Below, piece by piece: positions 30,538 to 40,700 of a stretch of DNA of 64,000 nucleotides. Position numbers and translations under genes: made by a program. Below the pieces are notes generated by a model. The model was given only the letters and a program-made list of their open reading frames with translations, did no database searches and was not told where the DNA came from. How positions within the stretch are numbered: position 1 is the first letter of the stretch; the number at the start of each line of letters is the position of its first letter. This stretch comes from an uncultured Polaribacter sp. (GTDB lineage Bacteria > Bacteroidota > Bacteroidia > Flavobacteriales > Flavobacteriaceae), in assembly GCF_947500975.1 (NCBI RefSeq), contig NZ_CANMUE010000005.1:62001-126000 (forward strand). The letters are read 5' to 3'.

Positions 30538-30545
30538 TAATTTTG
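30538..30545 (+). promoter_or_regulatory. -7 element of ctlX
   Basis: TAATTTTG matches TAnnTTTG and lies 18 bp before the ATG. The TTTG at 30502-30505 is too far away to be its partner. Confidence 0.4.
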
Positions 30546-30563
30546 CAGATAAATTAAAAACTG

Positions 30564-31496
30564 ATGGATCAAACTACCAATACAATATTAATGATACGTC
30601 CTATAAACTTTAGGATGAATGAACAAACAGCAGTAAATAATTATTATCAGGAAAATTTAAATATTAAAAATGCTGAGATTAATAAATTAGCTCAAACTGA
30701 ATTTGATAATTTTGTTTTTAAATTAAGAAGTTTTGGAGTTGAAGTTGTTGTAGTTTCTGATTCAAGTAAATTTGATACCCCAGATTCAATTTTTCCTAAT
30801 AATTGGGTTTCTTTTCATCAAGAAGGTGTAGTTGCATTATATCCAATGTTTGCTGAGAATAGGAGATTTGAAAGAAGAGAAGATGTTTTAGAAGAATTAG
30901 AAAAAAACGGATTTTTAATTAATGATATTGTAGATTATACTTCTGCTGAAGAAGAACAGTTTTTTTTAGAAGGTACCGGAAGTATGATTTTAGATCGCGA
31001 AAACAAGAAGGCTTATTGCGCTATTTCTCCAAGAGCTGATGAAGAATTATTTATTGAGTTTTGTGAAGATTTTGAATATACACCTGTTGTTTTTATAGCC
31101 AATCAAACTGTAGAAGGAAAACGTAAACCAATATATCATACTAATGTTATGATGTGTGTAGCAAAAACATTTGCGGTAATTTGTCTTGATTCAATTGATG
31201 ATAAAAAAGAACGTAAAAATGTTTTAAAACAGTTAAAAGAAGATGGCAAACAAGTAATTGATATTACTGAAGCTCAAACTACCAATTTTGCAGGTAACAT
31301 GCTACAAGTTAAAGCAAATGATGGTCAGCTTTATTTAGTAATGAGCCAAGCTGCTTTTGATAGTTTAACCCAAAGTCAAATTGCACAAATCAATAATCAT
31401 TGTAAAATAATATCTAGTTCTTTAACCACAATTGAAACCTGTGGAGGAGGAAGTGCAAGATGTATGATGGCTGAAGTTTTTCTACCTAAATCTTAA
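30564..31496 (+). CDS. ctlX: CtlX-type hydrolase (citrulline utilisation, arginine-deiminase-related)
   Basis: 310 residues. Resembles the CtlX family, associated with citrulline/arginine use. Key motifs: MIRPINFRMNEQTAVNNYYQ, DSIFPNNWVSFH, LEGTGSMILDR (acidic residue), IYHTNVMMCV (His) and the C-terminal CGGGSARCMMAEVFLP (nucleophile Cys). The paralogue-like gene just upstream shares the fold but not close sequence. The pair may process arginine-type compounds in sequence, which is inference. Confidence 0.8.
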   Translation: MDQTTNTILMIRPINFRMNEQTAVNNYYQENLNIKNAEINKLAQTEFDNFVFKLRSFGVEVVVVSDSSKFDTPDSIFPNNWVSFHQEGVVALYPMFAENRRFERREDVLEELEKNGFLINDIVDYTSAEEEQFFLEGTGSMILDRENKKAYCAISPRADEELFIEFCEDFEYTPVVFIANQTVEGKRKPIYHTNVMMCVAKTFAVICLDSIDDKKERKNVLKQLKEDGKQVIDITEAQTTNFAGNMLQVKANDGQLYLVMSQAAFDSLTQSQIAQINNHCKIISSSLTTIETCGGGSARCMMAEVFLPKS

Positions 31497-31540
31497 GGTT
31501 TTATTTTATTAATCAATATTTTTAAATATAAGTTATACAG

Positions 31541-32215
31541 ATGAGTTTATTACTTCTTGCAGTTGCACCTGTAACAATTGTAATTTTATATATTTATTTT
31601 AAAGATAAATTTGAAAAAGAACCAATTAAATTTTTACTCAAAAATGTTCTTTTAGGTGCTACGGCAAGTGTTTTAATTACTTTTATATTAAGTGTTGTTC
31701 TAAATTTAATTCATCCACTGGATAATGAGAAAAGCGTATTACAAATGTTTATCAAAGCATTTTTTGTAGTTGCTTTGGTAGAAGAATTTTCAAAATTTAT
31801 CATTGTAAAGTTCTATGCACAAAAAAACAAAGAATTTAATGAACCTTTTGATGGAATTGTATATGCCGTAATGGTATCAATGGGTTTTGCTTTATTAGAA
31901 AACATATTGTATGTTTTTAAGTATGGTGCTGGAGTAGGAGTTGTAAGAGCTTTTACAGCAGTTCCTGCACATGCAACTTTTGGTATTTTAATGGGGTATT
32001 ATATGGGGAAAGCAAAGTTTTCTAAAAACAAATTTCAATTAAACTTATTGGGTTTATTAGCAGCAACTATTTTTCATGGTGCTTACGACTTTTTTCTTTT
32101 TATAAACTTTATACCGGGTATGCTAACAGGAGCAATTTTATCTTTACTTACAGGAATAGTATTGGCAAGAAAAGCAATTATAAAACACCAAAATAGTTCG
32201 GTATTTAAAGTTTAA
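31541..32215 (+). CDS. prsW: PrsW-family intramembrane metalloprotease
   Basis: 224 residues with about seven membrane helices. The family motifs are present: ALVEEFSKFI (EExxK), FDGIVYAVMVSMGFALLEN and PAHATFGILMGYYMG plus a late FHGAYDFF; these hold the glutamates and histidines thought to form the metal site. In B. subtilis PrsW starts cleavage of the anti-sigma factor RsiW; the substrate here is unknown. It follows ctlX by 44 bp and ends 6 bp before the convergent pafA stop. Confidence 0.8.
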   Translation: MSLLLLAVAPVTIVILYIYFKDKFEKEPIKFLLKNVLLGATASVLITFILSVVLNLIHPLDNEKSVLQMFIKAFFVVALVEEFSKFIIVKFYAQKNKEFNEPFDGIVYAVMVSMGFALLENILYVFKYGAGVGVVRAFTAVPAHATFGILMGYYMGKAKFSKNKFQLNLLGLLAATIFHGAYDFFLFINFIPGMLTGAILSLLTGIVLARKAIIKHQNSSVFKV

Positions 32216-32221
32216 TATTTT

Positions 32222-33865
32222 TTATTCTTTTAAGGCTTCAATAATAATTTTACCTGTTGTGCCATTAGGTGCTTCTATTTGTAATAAGTTTGCAATAGTT
32301 GGTGCAATATCAGTAATTTCATATCTCTTTTTAGAGACTCCCTTTTTAATCCCGTTTCCATAAAAAATTATTGGTACATGTGTGTCATAAGAATATCCTG
32401 AACCATGACTTGTACCAGTTCTTCCTCCAATTAAAGTTGCTGGGTAAGGTATCATCATTACATCGCCAGAAAATTTTTGATTATAACCGTTTTGTAAAGA
32501 ATTTAAAATACCATCAGAAAAGTGATTCGTTTGCAGAGTTCTTGCCGTTACTGCCTTGTAAATTCCATCAAAGTTAATAATTTCATCAGCTAATTTTTGA
32601 GCAACTTCATTTTTATTTAAACCTAAAGATTCAATTTTTTGTTTATTTAAAAATATCTGGTAATTAGAAACATTTTCAATTATATCAATTGTATTAAAAT
32701 ATTTTTTTGTGATGGATAAAGTAAATTCTCTAAACTTTTTAATATCTAAATAATGTGCAGGAATCTTTAGAGATTGCAAATAAGCAGGTACATGAACGGC
32801 AGCATGATCTGCTGTTAAAAATAAAGTGTAATTTTCTTTTCCAACCTCTTTGTCTAAAAAGTTAAATAAATTTTTTAAATCATTATCTAATCTTAAATAA
32901 GTGTCTTCAATTTCTACTGAAGCTGGCCCAAATTGATGACCTATATAATCTGTTGATGAAAAACTAATCGCTAGAAAATCAGTAAAATTTGATTTCCCTA
33001 AGTTTTCTCCTAAAATTGTTGCTTTAGCAAAATCTATAGTAAAAGAATTTCCAGCAGGTATTGCTTTTATCATGCTGTAGTTTGCGTTTTTAGATTTTAA
33101 ATTAGGGATGTCATGTGGAAATACGGGTTCTTTTTCACCGGTAAACAATCCTTCATAAATATTATTGTCATCTCTACTTTGCGTATATGTTTTTATATCG
33201 TACAAGGTTTTCCAAGGTGAACTCAAATACGCATCTGCTTTTTTTGAAGCATTAAAATCTACAACCCAAGAAGGAAGTTTATCCATATAAAATGAACTAG
33301 AAATCCATTTGCCTTCATTAGCACCTTCAAACCAGTAAGAAGCGTTAGCGGTATGACCAAGTGGTAAAATTGCAGAACGGTCTTTAGCTGCAATACCAAT
33401 GGTTTTTCCTTTCATGTTTTGGGCTAAATGTAATTGATCTGTTATAGTTGTTGTGAGCATTCTTTTAGGAGATTTTTGCCCTGCAATTCCATTAATGCCT
33501 ATTGTTTTATAATTTGAATCGTCTACACAGTAAATAGATTTTTTTTCAAATTTATCGTACCAATTGTTAGATATTATCCCATGATTGTTTGGGGTTGTTC
33601 CTGTATAAATGGATGCATGACCAACTGCAGTATATGTTGGTATTAAATTATAATGTGCATTTTCTAATGAAAATCCATTGTTTAAAATTCTTTTAAAACC
33701 ATGTTCAGAATATCTGTCTGAAAATCTTGTTAAATAATCATATCTCATTTGATCTATAACAATTCCAATAACTAATTTTGGTTTATTTATAACTGTTTTT
33801 TCTTTAACTTTTTTACATGAAAAAGTTAAACAACATATAGATAATAGTAAAATATAATTTTTCAT
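32222..33865 (-). CDS. pafA: PafA-type alkaline phosphatase (lipoprotein)
   Basis: 547 residues. Periplasmic or surface phosphomonoesterase of the alkaline-phosphatase superfamily as in Elizabethkingia PafA. Signal with lipobox LTFSC at residues 13-17 suggests lipid attachment. Metal ligands and nucleophile are recognisable: IVIDQMRYDYL (Asp), TYTAVGHASIYTGTTP (Thr nucleophile), SSTDYIGHQFGP (Asp, His), LTADHAAVHVP (Asp-His) and GTSHGSGYSYDTHVP (His). PafA enzymes release phosphate from organic esters and are typically not inhibited by phosphate (family knowledge). Convergent with prsW. Confidence 0.88.
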   Translation of the reverse strand: MKNYILLLSICCLTFSCKKVKEKTVINKPKLVIGIVIDQMRYDYLTRFSDRYSEHGFKRILNNGFSLENAHYNLIPTYTAVGHASIYTGTTPNNHGIISNNWYDKFEKKSIYCVDDSNYKTIGINGIAGQKSPKRMLTTTITDQLHLAQNMKGKTIGIAAKDRSAILPLGHTANASYWFEGANEGKWISSSFYMDKLPSWVVDFNASKKADAYLSSPWKTLYDIKTYTQSRDDNNIYEGLFTGEKEPVFPHDIPNLKSKNANYSMIKAIPAGNSFTIDFAKATILGENLGKSNFTDFLAISFSSTDYIGHQFGPASVEIEDTYLRLDNDLKNLFNFLDKEVGKENYTLFLTADHAAVHVPAYLQSLKIPAHYLDIKKFREFTLSITKKYFNTIDIIENVSNYQIFLNKQKIESLGLNKNEVAQKLADEIINFDGIYKAVTARTLQTNHFSDGILNSLQNGYNQKFSGDVMMIPYPATLIGGRTGTSHGSGYSYDTHVPIIFYGNGIKKGVSKKRYEITDIAPTIANLLQIEAPNGTTGKIIIEALKE

Positions 33866-33977
33866 TAATCTTTTTTATTTATGAATAAATCCAAAAGTAA
33901 TTAATTTTTTATTTTGATTGACTTAACTTTACACTCAATTAATGATATTTTAATACTTTAGCCTAAAATTTAAAGCA

Positions 33978-34718
33978 ATGAATTACCTGGAACATATTGG
34001 TAAATATTTTATGATGCTAGGGCAGGTTTTTAAAAAACCTCAAAAAAGTAGAATTTTTTATGAATCTTTATTAAAAGAGATTGAAGAATTAGGCTTAAAA
34101 TCTCTAGGAATTATAATGTTTATCTCTTTTTTTATTGGAGGAGTTATTGCTATGCAAACAGCTTTAAACTTAGAAAGCCCTTTTATACCAGATTCTTTAA
34201 TTGGTTTTGCAGCAAAGAGGTCGATAATTTTAGAATTTGCACCTACCTTTTGCTCAATTATTTTGGCAGGAAAAGTTGGTTCTTATATTACGTCAAGTAT
34301 TGGAACAATGAGAGTTACCGAACAAATTGATGCTTTAGAAGTTATGGGTGTTAACTCATTAAACTATTTAGTTTTGCCTAAAATAATTTCTACTCTTTTC
34401 TTTTACCCTTTTTTAATAACTTTAGCAATGGGTTTAGGTATTTTTGGTGGTTGGTTAGCAGGGGTTCTTACAGGACTTTTTAGCGGAATTGATTATATTG
34501 AAGGTGTTCAAATGGAATTCAAGCCTTTTTTAATTATATATGCAATGATTAAAACCTTAGTATTTGCTTTTTTAATAGCAACTGTACCATCATATCATGG
34601 ATATTATGTTAAAGGAGGCTCAATTGCAGTAGGAAAAGCAAGTACTCAAGCTGTTGTTTGGACTACTATTTTAATTGTAATAGCAAATTATTTTTTAACT
34701 CAAATGCTGTTAACTTAG
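33978..34718 (+). CDS. MlaE-type ABC transporter permease
   Basis: 246 residues, about five or six membrane helices. MlaE/YrbE family permeases move phospholipids or other lipids between the membranes. Recognised from GGVIAMQTALNLES and the FAPTFCSIILAGKVGS/GTMRVTEQIDALEVMGVN loop, the most conserved part of the family. Its stop abuts the ATPase gene with no gap. No MlaD-type substrate-binding gene follows; a tRNA does. Confidence 0.92.
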   Translation: MNYLEHIGKYFMMLGQVFKKPQKSRIFYESLLKEIEELGLKSLGIIMFISFFIGGVIAMQTALNLESPFIPDSLIGFAAKRSIILEFAPTFCSIILAGKVGSYITSSIGTMRVTEQIDALEVMGVNSLNYLVLPKIISTLFFYPFLITLAMGLGIFGGWLAGVLTGLFSGIDYIEGVQMEFKPFLIIYAMIKTLVFAFLIATVPSYHGYYVKGGSIAVGKASTQAVVWTTILIVIANYFLTQMLLT

Positions 34719-35486
34719 ATGATAGAGGTTAAAGATTTACATAAAGGTTTTGGTAATGTTAAAGTATTAAAAGGTATTACAACCTCTTTTCAGCCAGGAA
34801 AAACAAGTTTAATAATTGGGCAAAGTGGTTCTGGAAAAACAGTTTTCTTAAAATCATTAATTGGATTACACACACCAGAGAGTGGAACTATTTCTTTTGA
34901 TGGAAGAGTAAATACTCAATTCACCAAATTAGAGAAAAGACAATGGAGGCAAGAAATTGGAATGGTTTTTCAAGGAAGTGCATTATTTGATTCTCAAAAT
35001 GTTCAGGATAACGTTATGTTTCCTTTAAAGATGTTTACCAATCAATCTAAAACAGAAATGTTAGATAGAGTAAATTTTGCTTTAGATAGAGTAAATTTAA
35101 AAAACTCAAATAAAAAATTACCTGCAGAGTTGTCTGGAGGAATGCAAAAAAGGGTAGCCATTGCAAGGGCAATTGTTATGAACCCTAAATATTTATTTTG
35201 TGATGAACCAAACTCAGGTTTAGACCCTCAAACAGCAATTGTAATAGATAATTTAATAAAAGAAATTACTGATGAATATAATATAACAACAGTAATTAAT
35301 ACGCATGATATGAACTCTGTGATGGAAATCGGAGAAAAAATATTATTTCTTAAAAATGGTAAAAAAGCATGGGAAGGAAGTAGTAATGAGATTTTTAAAA
35401 CTGATAATGAGGCTGTTGTGGATTTTGTATATTCCTCTAACTTATTTAAAAAAGTTAGAGAGGCATATTTAAATGAAAAAAAATAA
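34719..35486 (+). CDS. MlaF-type ABC transporter ATPase
   Basis: 255 residues. Walker A GQSGSGKTVFLKS near residue 33-45, signature LSGGMQKRVAIARA near 139-152, Walker B YLFCDEPNSGLDPQT, and switch histidine in NTHDMNSV. Partner of the permease directly upstream in a lipid transporter. The substrate-binding MCE protein is encoded elsewhere. Confidence 0.92.
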   Translation: MIEVKDLHKGFGNVKVLKGITTSFQPGKTSLIIGQSGSGKTVFLKSLIGLHTPESGTISFDGRVNTQFTKLEKRQWRQEIGMVFQGSALFDSQNVQDNVMFPLKMFTNQSKTEMLDRVNFALDRVNLKNSNKKLPAELSGGMQKRVAIARAIVMNPKYLFCDEPNSGLDPQTAIVIDNLIKEITDEYNITTVINTHDMNSVMEIGEKILFLKNGKKAWEGSSNEIFKTDNEAVVDFVYSSNLFKKVREAYLNEKK

Positions 35487-35493
35487 AAAAAAA

Positions 35494-35524
35494 TTTGTTT
35501 TTCTTAAAATAAGATATATATTTG
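35494..35524 (+). promoter_or_regulatory. Promoter of tRNA-Lys
   Basis: TTTG (35494-35497), a 19-nt spacer and TATATTTG (35517-35524), 22 bp upstream of the mature tRNA 5' end. Full consensus match. Confidence 0.75.
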
Positions 35525-35546
35525 CAGCCGCTAAGATAAAAACAAT

Positions 35547-35619
35547 GACCTGGTAGCTCAGTTGGTAGAGCATCTCCCTTTTAAGGAGAGGGTCCTGGGT
35601 TCGAGCCCCAGCCCGGTCA
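35547..35619 (+). tRNA. tRNA-Lys (anticodon UUU)
   Basis: A complete cloverleaf of 73 nt: D stem GCTC/GAGC, anticodon stem TCTCC/GGAGA around loop CTTTTAA (anticodon TTT), T stem CTGGG/CCCAG around TTCGAGC. No CCA is encoded. The acceptor stem GACCTGG/CCCGGTC has one mismatch, T5 opposite C68. It has its own promoter and terminator. Confidence 0.93.
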
Positions 35620-35630
35620 CAATAGAAATT

Positions 35631-35659
35631 AAACTCTGCAAATTATTGCAGAGTTTTTT
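35631..35659 (+). terminator. Terminator after tRNA-Lys
   Basis: AAACTCTGCA (35631-35640) pairs with TGCAGAGTTT (35647-35656), then a T run. Confidence 0.85.
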
Positions 35660-35697
35660 CTTTTTTAAGACTTTCTTTAACTTCTTTTTTTCTTTTT

Positions 35698-36195
35698 ATG
35701 AAAGACACCAATAAAACTATTTTTAAATTTTCTGATAACCAAACAACCTTAAATTGGAAGGTTATTAACGATACGGTTATGGGAGGTGTATCATTTGGAG
35801 GTATTAAAATAAATGCTAATAATAATGGAGAGTTTTATGGGAATGTATCTATTGAAAATAATGGAGGGTTCTCTTTATTAAGATATCGTTTCAATAAGAA
35901 AAACGTTTCTAATTACACTAAAATTATTTTAAGAATTAGAGCTGATGGTAAAAAATATCAATTTAGAATAAAAGACAATATTTCTAATAATTATTCCTTT
36001 GTGAAAATATTTTCATCAGGCTTTAATTGGGAATTGATAAAAATAACTTTATCTGAAATGGAACCTGTATTTAGAGGAAGAAAACTAGAAATGCCTAATT
36101 TTTCATCAGAAGTAATTGAAGAAATTGCAATCTTAATTGGTAATAAAAAAAATGAATCATTTAAATTAGAGATTGATAAAATTTATCTTCAATAA
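35698..36195 (+). CDS. CIA30-family protein
   Basis: 165 residues without a signal peptide. Matches the CIA30 (complex I intermediate-associated protein 30) fold: NWKVINDTVMGGVS at the start, GNVSIENNGGFSLLRYRF, and the RIRADGKKYQFRIKD strand pair. In mitochondria CIA30/NDUFAF1 helps assemble complex I; bacterial versions are of unknown function and behave as carbohydrate-binding-like jelly rolls. Stands alone between tRNA-Lys and the DUF389 gene. Confidence 0.75.
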   Translation: MKDTNKTIFKFSDNQTTLNWKVINDTVMGGVSFGGIKINANNNGEFYGNVSIENNGGFSLLRYRFNKKNVSNYTKIILRIRADGKKYQFRIKDNISNNYSFVKIFSSGFNWELIKITLSEMEPVFRGRKLEMPNFSSEVIEEIAILIGNKKNESFKLEIDKIYLQ

Positions 36196-36250
36196 ATAGT
36201 ATTTAACAAAACTACTTTTTTGTATCTTTCCTTGCTTTTAAATCATAGAA

Positions 36251-37735
36251 ATGGAAGAAGATATTATTAAAAATGATTCAACAAATGAATCAAAAAAAAA
36301 TATACAAAAAGACGCTAAAGGTTTAGCTGTTAATCTTAAAAACTATTTAAAAGAGCTTTTAGATTTTAGAGATGATACGGATCATGAGGCTACAATAAAT
36401 GCAATTAAAGCAGATATTCCTTTTAAAGGTGCTACAGCATGGATTCTTATTTTTGCTGTCTTTGTAGCGTCTATAGGCTTAAATGCAGATTCTACTGCTG
36501 TTGTAATTGGAGCCATGTTGATTTCTCCATTAATGGGGCCAATTTTAGGTATAGGTAGTGCATTTGCAATTAACGATATTGAAATTTTTAAGAAGTCAGC
36601 TGTAAGTTTAGCAACAATGATTGTTTTAAGTTTATTGGCATCCTTTGTTTATTTTTATTTTTTTCCTGGTGCTGGTGAAGATACTTCTGAGTTATTAGGG
36701 CGAACAAAACCAGATATTAGAGATGTTTTAATAGCTTTTTTTGGTGGTTTAGCTTTAATGGTTGCAAGAACTAAAAAAGGAACAGTAGCATCCGTAATTT
36801 TTGGGGTTGCAATTGCAACAGCATTAATGCCACCTCTTTGCACGGCAGGTTTTGGTTTGGCAAAAGGTTTTTCTGGAGAAACAATTGGATTTACATATGC
36901 TTTAGGAGCAATGTTTTTGTTTACAATTAATACTATTTTTATTGCTTTAGCAACATTTATCGTTTTGAAACTTTTAAGTTTCCCTATGCATAAATACGCA
37001 AATGCAGCAAGAAGAAAACGTCATACTACTGTTGCAACAATAGTGGGTATAGCTGTAATGATTCCGGCAGTATATACTTTTATTAATGCGTTAAATGAAA
37101 GTAGGATGAACTCTCAATTTAAAAATTATATTAAAACAGAGATAAAGTCAAACCCAAAATATCAATTGATAGATAAAAACTTAGATATTGATGCTAAAAA
37201 AATTAGTTTAAACTTCTTTAATGAAATAAGTGAGGCTGAAGAAAATATGTTACAGAATCAATTAACTAACGATCCTAGATATGTTAATTTAAAGGATGTT
37301 AAAATTGAAGTTAAAGGAAGTGATACTAAAAGTTTTGCATTAATTACCACAGCGTATAAAGAGAAGAGAGAAGAGTTGCAAGAAAGTAAAAACATTATTG
37401 CAGGTTTACAAAAACAAATTACGGATTTGCAAGAAACAATTTCTTCGCTTAATCAGAGAATAGAGCAAGACGCATCAAATAAAAACCAAAAAGTAGTTGC
37501 TTTTAGTAGAATTGCAAAAGATGCAAAAATTAGATATAATGACATTCAAGAAATAGGGTTTGCAAGTGTTTTATTATCAAAAGATTTTATAAAAATAGAT
37601 ACAATTCCTATTGCAACTATAAAATGGAGTTTACAAACGCCAGATAGTATTATAGCGCCAAAGGAAAGAGAATTAAGAACTTGGTTACAAAAAGAAATGG
37701 GGTTAGACACTCTTTTTATCAAAAGAGAAAACTAA
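36251..37735 (+). CDS. DUF389 membrane protein with a C-terminal coiled coil
   Basis: 494 residues. The DUF389 core (residues ~45-290) has six or so membrane helices with the conserved SIGLNADSTAVVIGAMLISP, then LMGPILGIGSAFAIND and ATALMPPLCTAGFGL. The remaining ~200 residues are cytosolic or periplasmic and include a heptad-like stretch (ELQESKNIIAGLQKQITDLQ, then ETISSLNQRIEQ). Function of the family is not established. Ends 18 bp before glpK-glpD, so the two may be cotranscribed. A TATCTTTC box at 36223-36230 is a poor promoter candidate. Confidence 0.8.
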   Translation: MEEDIIKNDSTNESKKNIQKDAKGLAVNLKNYLKELLDFRDDTDHEATINAIKADIPFKGATAWILIFAVFVASIGLNADSTAVVIGAMLISPLMGPILGIGSAFAINDIEIFKKSAVSLATMIVLSLLASFVYFYFFPGAGEDTSELLGRTKPDIRDVLIAFFGGLALMVARTKKGTVASVIFGVAIATALMPPLCTAGFGLAKGFSGETIGFTYALGAMFLFTINTIFIALATFIVLKLLSFPMHKYANAARRKRHTTVATIVGIAVMIPAVYTFINALNESRMNSQFKNYIKTEIKSNPKYQLIDKNLDIDAKKISLNFFNEISEAEENMLQNQLTNDPRYVNLKDVKIEVKGSDTKSFALITTAYKEKREELQESKNIIAGLQKQITDLQETISSLNQRIEQDASNKNQKVVAFSRIAKDAKIRYNDIQEIGFASVLLSKDFIKIDTIPIATIKWSLQTPDSIIAPKERELRTWLQKEMGLDTLFIKREN

Positions 37736-37753
37736 ACTGAAACAATTTTTTAA

Positions 37754-40700
37754 ATGATGAATAAAAAGTATATAGTTGCTTTTGATCAAGGTACAACAAG
37801 TACAAGAACGATTGTTTTTAATCAGAAAGGAGAAATTAAAGCAGTTTCTCAAAAAGAACTAACCCAACATTTTCCAGAATCTGGTTGGGTAGAACACAAT
37901 GCAACTGATATTTATAAAGATCAATTAGAAACTTTTTATAATGTAATTTCAGAGTCAGGCATTCATCCACAAGAAATTGCAGCGATTGGAATTACAAATC
38001 AAAGAGAAACAACAGTTGTTTGGAATCGTAAAACTGGCGAGCCAATTTACAATGCAATTGTTTGGTTAGATAAGCGTACAAAAGATATTTGCGAAGATTT
38101 AAAACAAAAAGGATTATCAGATTATATAAATGAAAATACAGGTTTAGTTATAGATTCTTATTTTTCTGGAACCAAATTAAAATGGATTTTGGATAATGTA
38201 GATGGGGCAAGAGAGCAAGCTGAAAATGGAGAGTTGTGTTTTGGTACCATTGATAGTTGGTTAATTTATAAATTTACAGATGGCAAAAAACACCTTACAG
38301 ATCATACAAATGCATCTAGAACTTTACTCTACAATATAAAAAATTTAACTTGGGATGAAACTCTTTTATCAGCTTTAAATATCCCGAAAAGTATGCTGCC
38401 AGAAGTTCAAAAATCATCTTCAGATTTTGGTTTTGTAGATTATAAAGGAACTCAAATTCCAATTTTAGGAGTTGCTGGAGATCAACAAGCTGCTTTATTT
38501 GGTCAAGGAGGATTCAAATCTGGAATTGCTAAAAACACCTATGGAACGGGATGTTTTATGCTTTTAAATGTTGGTAAAAAACAAGTAGTTTCTAAAAAAG
38601 GATTACTTACAACTTTAACCTGTAGTTTAGAAAATGAACCTGTAAAATACGCTTTGGAAGGCAGTGTTTTTGTTGGAGGCGCTTCTATACAATGGTTAAG
38701 AGATAAAATGAAATTGATACAAAATGCTTCAGAAACCGAAGCAATTTGTAAAAGTATTCCGCCTTTAGAGGATATTTATGTTGTACCAGCTTTTGCAGGA
38801 TTAGGAGCGCCCTATTGGGATGCAAATGCAAAAGGCAGTATTTATGGGATGACTTTAAACACTGGTAAAAATGAATTGATAAAAGCAACTGTAGAAGCAT
38901 TAGCATATCAAACAAAAGATGTAATTAATGCCATGATTGAAGAAAGTGGCAAAGAAATGACTACTTTAAAAGTTGATGGTGGCGCAAGTTCTAATAATTA
39001 TTTAATGCAATTTCAATCAGATATTTTAAATGTTGCTGTTGATAGGCCAATAATGATTGAAGTAACTGCCTTTGGAGCAGCGTTATTAGCAGGTATAAAA
39101 GCTGGTTTTTGGGTGCTAGAAAACATAGAGTCACTTCGTACAATAGATACTGTTTTTACACCTGAAATGAAATCTAAAGTAAGAACAAAAAAGTATAAAG
39201 GTTGGTTACATGCTATTGATAAAACAAGAACTACTAAAGTAAAATTAAAAGATAAACCTATTCGATTTTCTGTTTTAGATAGATCAAAACAGTTAAAGAA
39301 AATTGCTTCAAAAAATTTTGATATTGTAATTATTGGAGGAGGAGTTACAGGGGCTGGAATTGCTTTAGACGCTTCTACAAGAGGTTTAAAAGTATGTTTG
39401 ATTGAAAAAAATGATTTTGCTTCAGGTACAAGTAATAAATCTACAAAATTGATTCATGGAGGTTTACGTTATTTAAAACAATTAGAAATTGGCTTAGTAA
39501 GAGAATCTGGTTCAGAAAGGGCAATTGTGCATAAGTTAGCTCCACATTTAGTAATTCCTGAAAAAATGTTATTGCCATTAATTGAAGATGGAACTTATGG
39601 TAAAATGATGACGTCAATTGGTTTAAAGGTTTATGACTTATTGGCAAATGTAAGTGGAGATGATAGTAGAAGGATGTTAGATAAAGAAGAAACTTTACTA
39701 AAAGAGCCTTTGTTAGATGAAGAAACTATTTTAGGAAGCGGTTATTATGCAGAATATAGAACAGATGATGCTCGTTTAACCATTGAACTACTTAAAAAAG
39801 CTTCAGAATTTGGGGCAACAATTATTAATTATTGTGAGATGCAATCTTTTGTTTACGACTCTAATAATAAAATTGAAAGTTTAAATTGTAAAGATCACAA
39901 TACCGGTAAAAAGATAAATATTTCTGCAAAAAGTTATGTTTCTGCAACTGGACCTTGGGTAGATGTTTTAAGGAAAAAAGACAATTCTATCAATCATAAA
40001 TATTTACACTTAACCAAAGGAGTTCATATTGTTTTTCCACATGAAAAATTGCCAATTAAGCAATCTGTTTATTTTGATGTAGAAGATGATGGTAGAATGG
40101 TTTTTGCTATTCCTAGAGGAAGATGTACTTATGTAGGTACAACAGATACTAATTATTCAGGTAATTTAGATAGAGTGGTAGCTACAAAAGAAGATGCTGA
40201 ATATTTATTAAAAGCTGCAAATAATACGTTTCCAGATATTAATTTAACAATTGAAGATATCGAATCTAATTGGGCTGGTTTACGTCCTTTAATTCATGAA
40301 CAAGATAAAGATCCGTCAGAATTATCAAGAAAAGACGAAATTTTTATTTCTGATAGTGGTTTAATTTCTATTGCTGGAGGAAAATTAACTGGCTACAGAA
40401 AAATGGCTCACAGGGTGCTTGATGTAGTTTTAAGAACCTTGACTAAAAAGAAAGTAAAGAAATTAAAAAAATCATTAACAGAGCATATAGCTCTAGTTTC
40501 TCCTACTTTAAATACTGATGAAGAAGTTGAAGCGTATCAAAAAGAATTAGAAAAATCTTTATTAAAATTTGAAATAAAAGACAGTTATTTTGCCTGGTAT
40601 TTGTGTTCTACTTTCGGAAAAAATGCAACTAAAATTATTGAAAGAATAGATTTTTATGCGAATGGTACTCCGATTGAAAAACTGATAAGAGCAGAAGTTT

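Noticed and set aside
39230..39270. Assembly artefact as the cause of the GlpK-GlpD fusion
   Set aside because: The junction has no homopolymer run that would suggest a miscalled frame, and the linker reads as ordinary codons. Read data would still be needed to exclude it.
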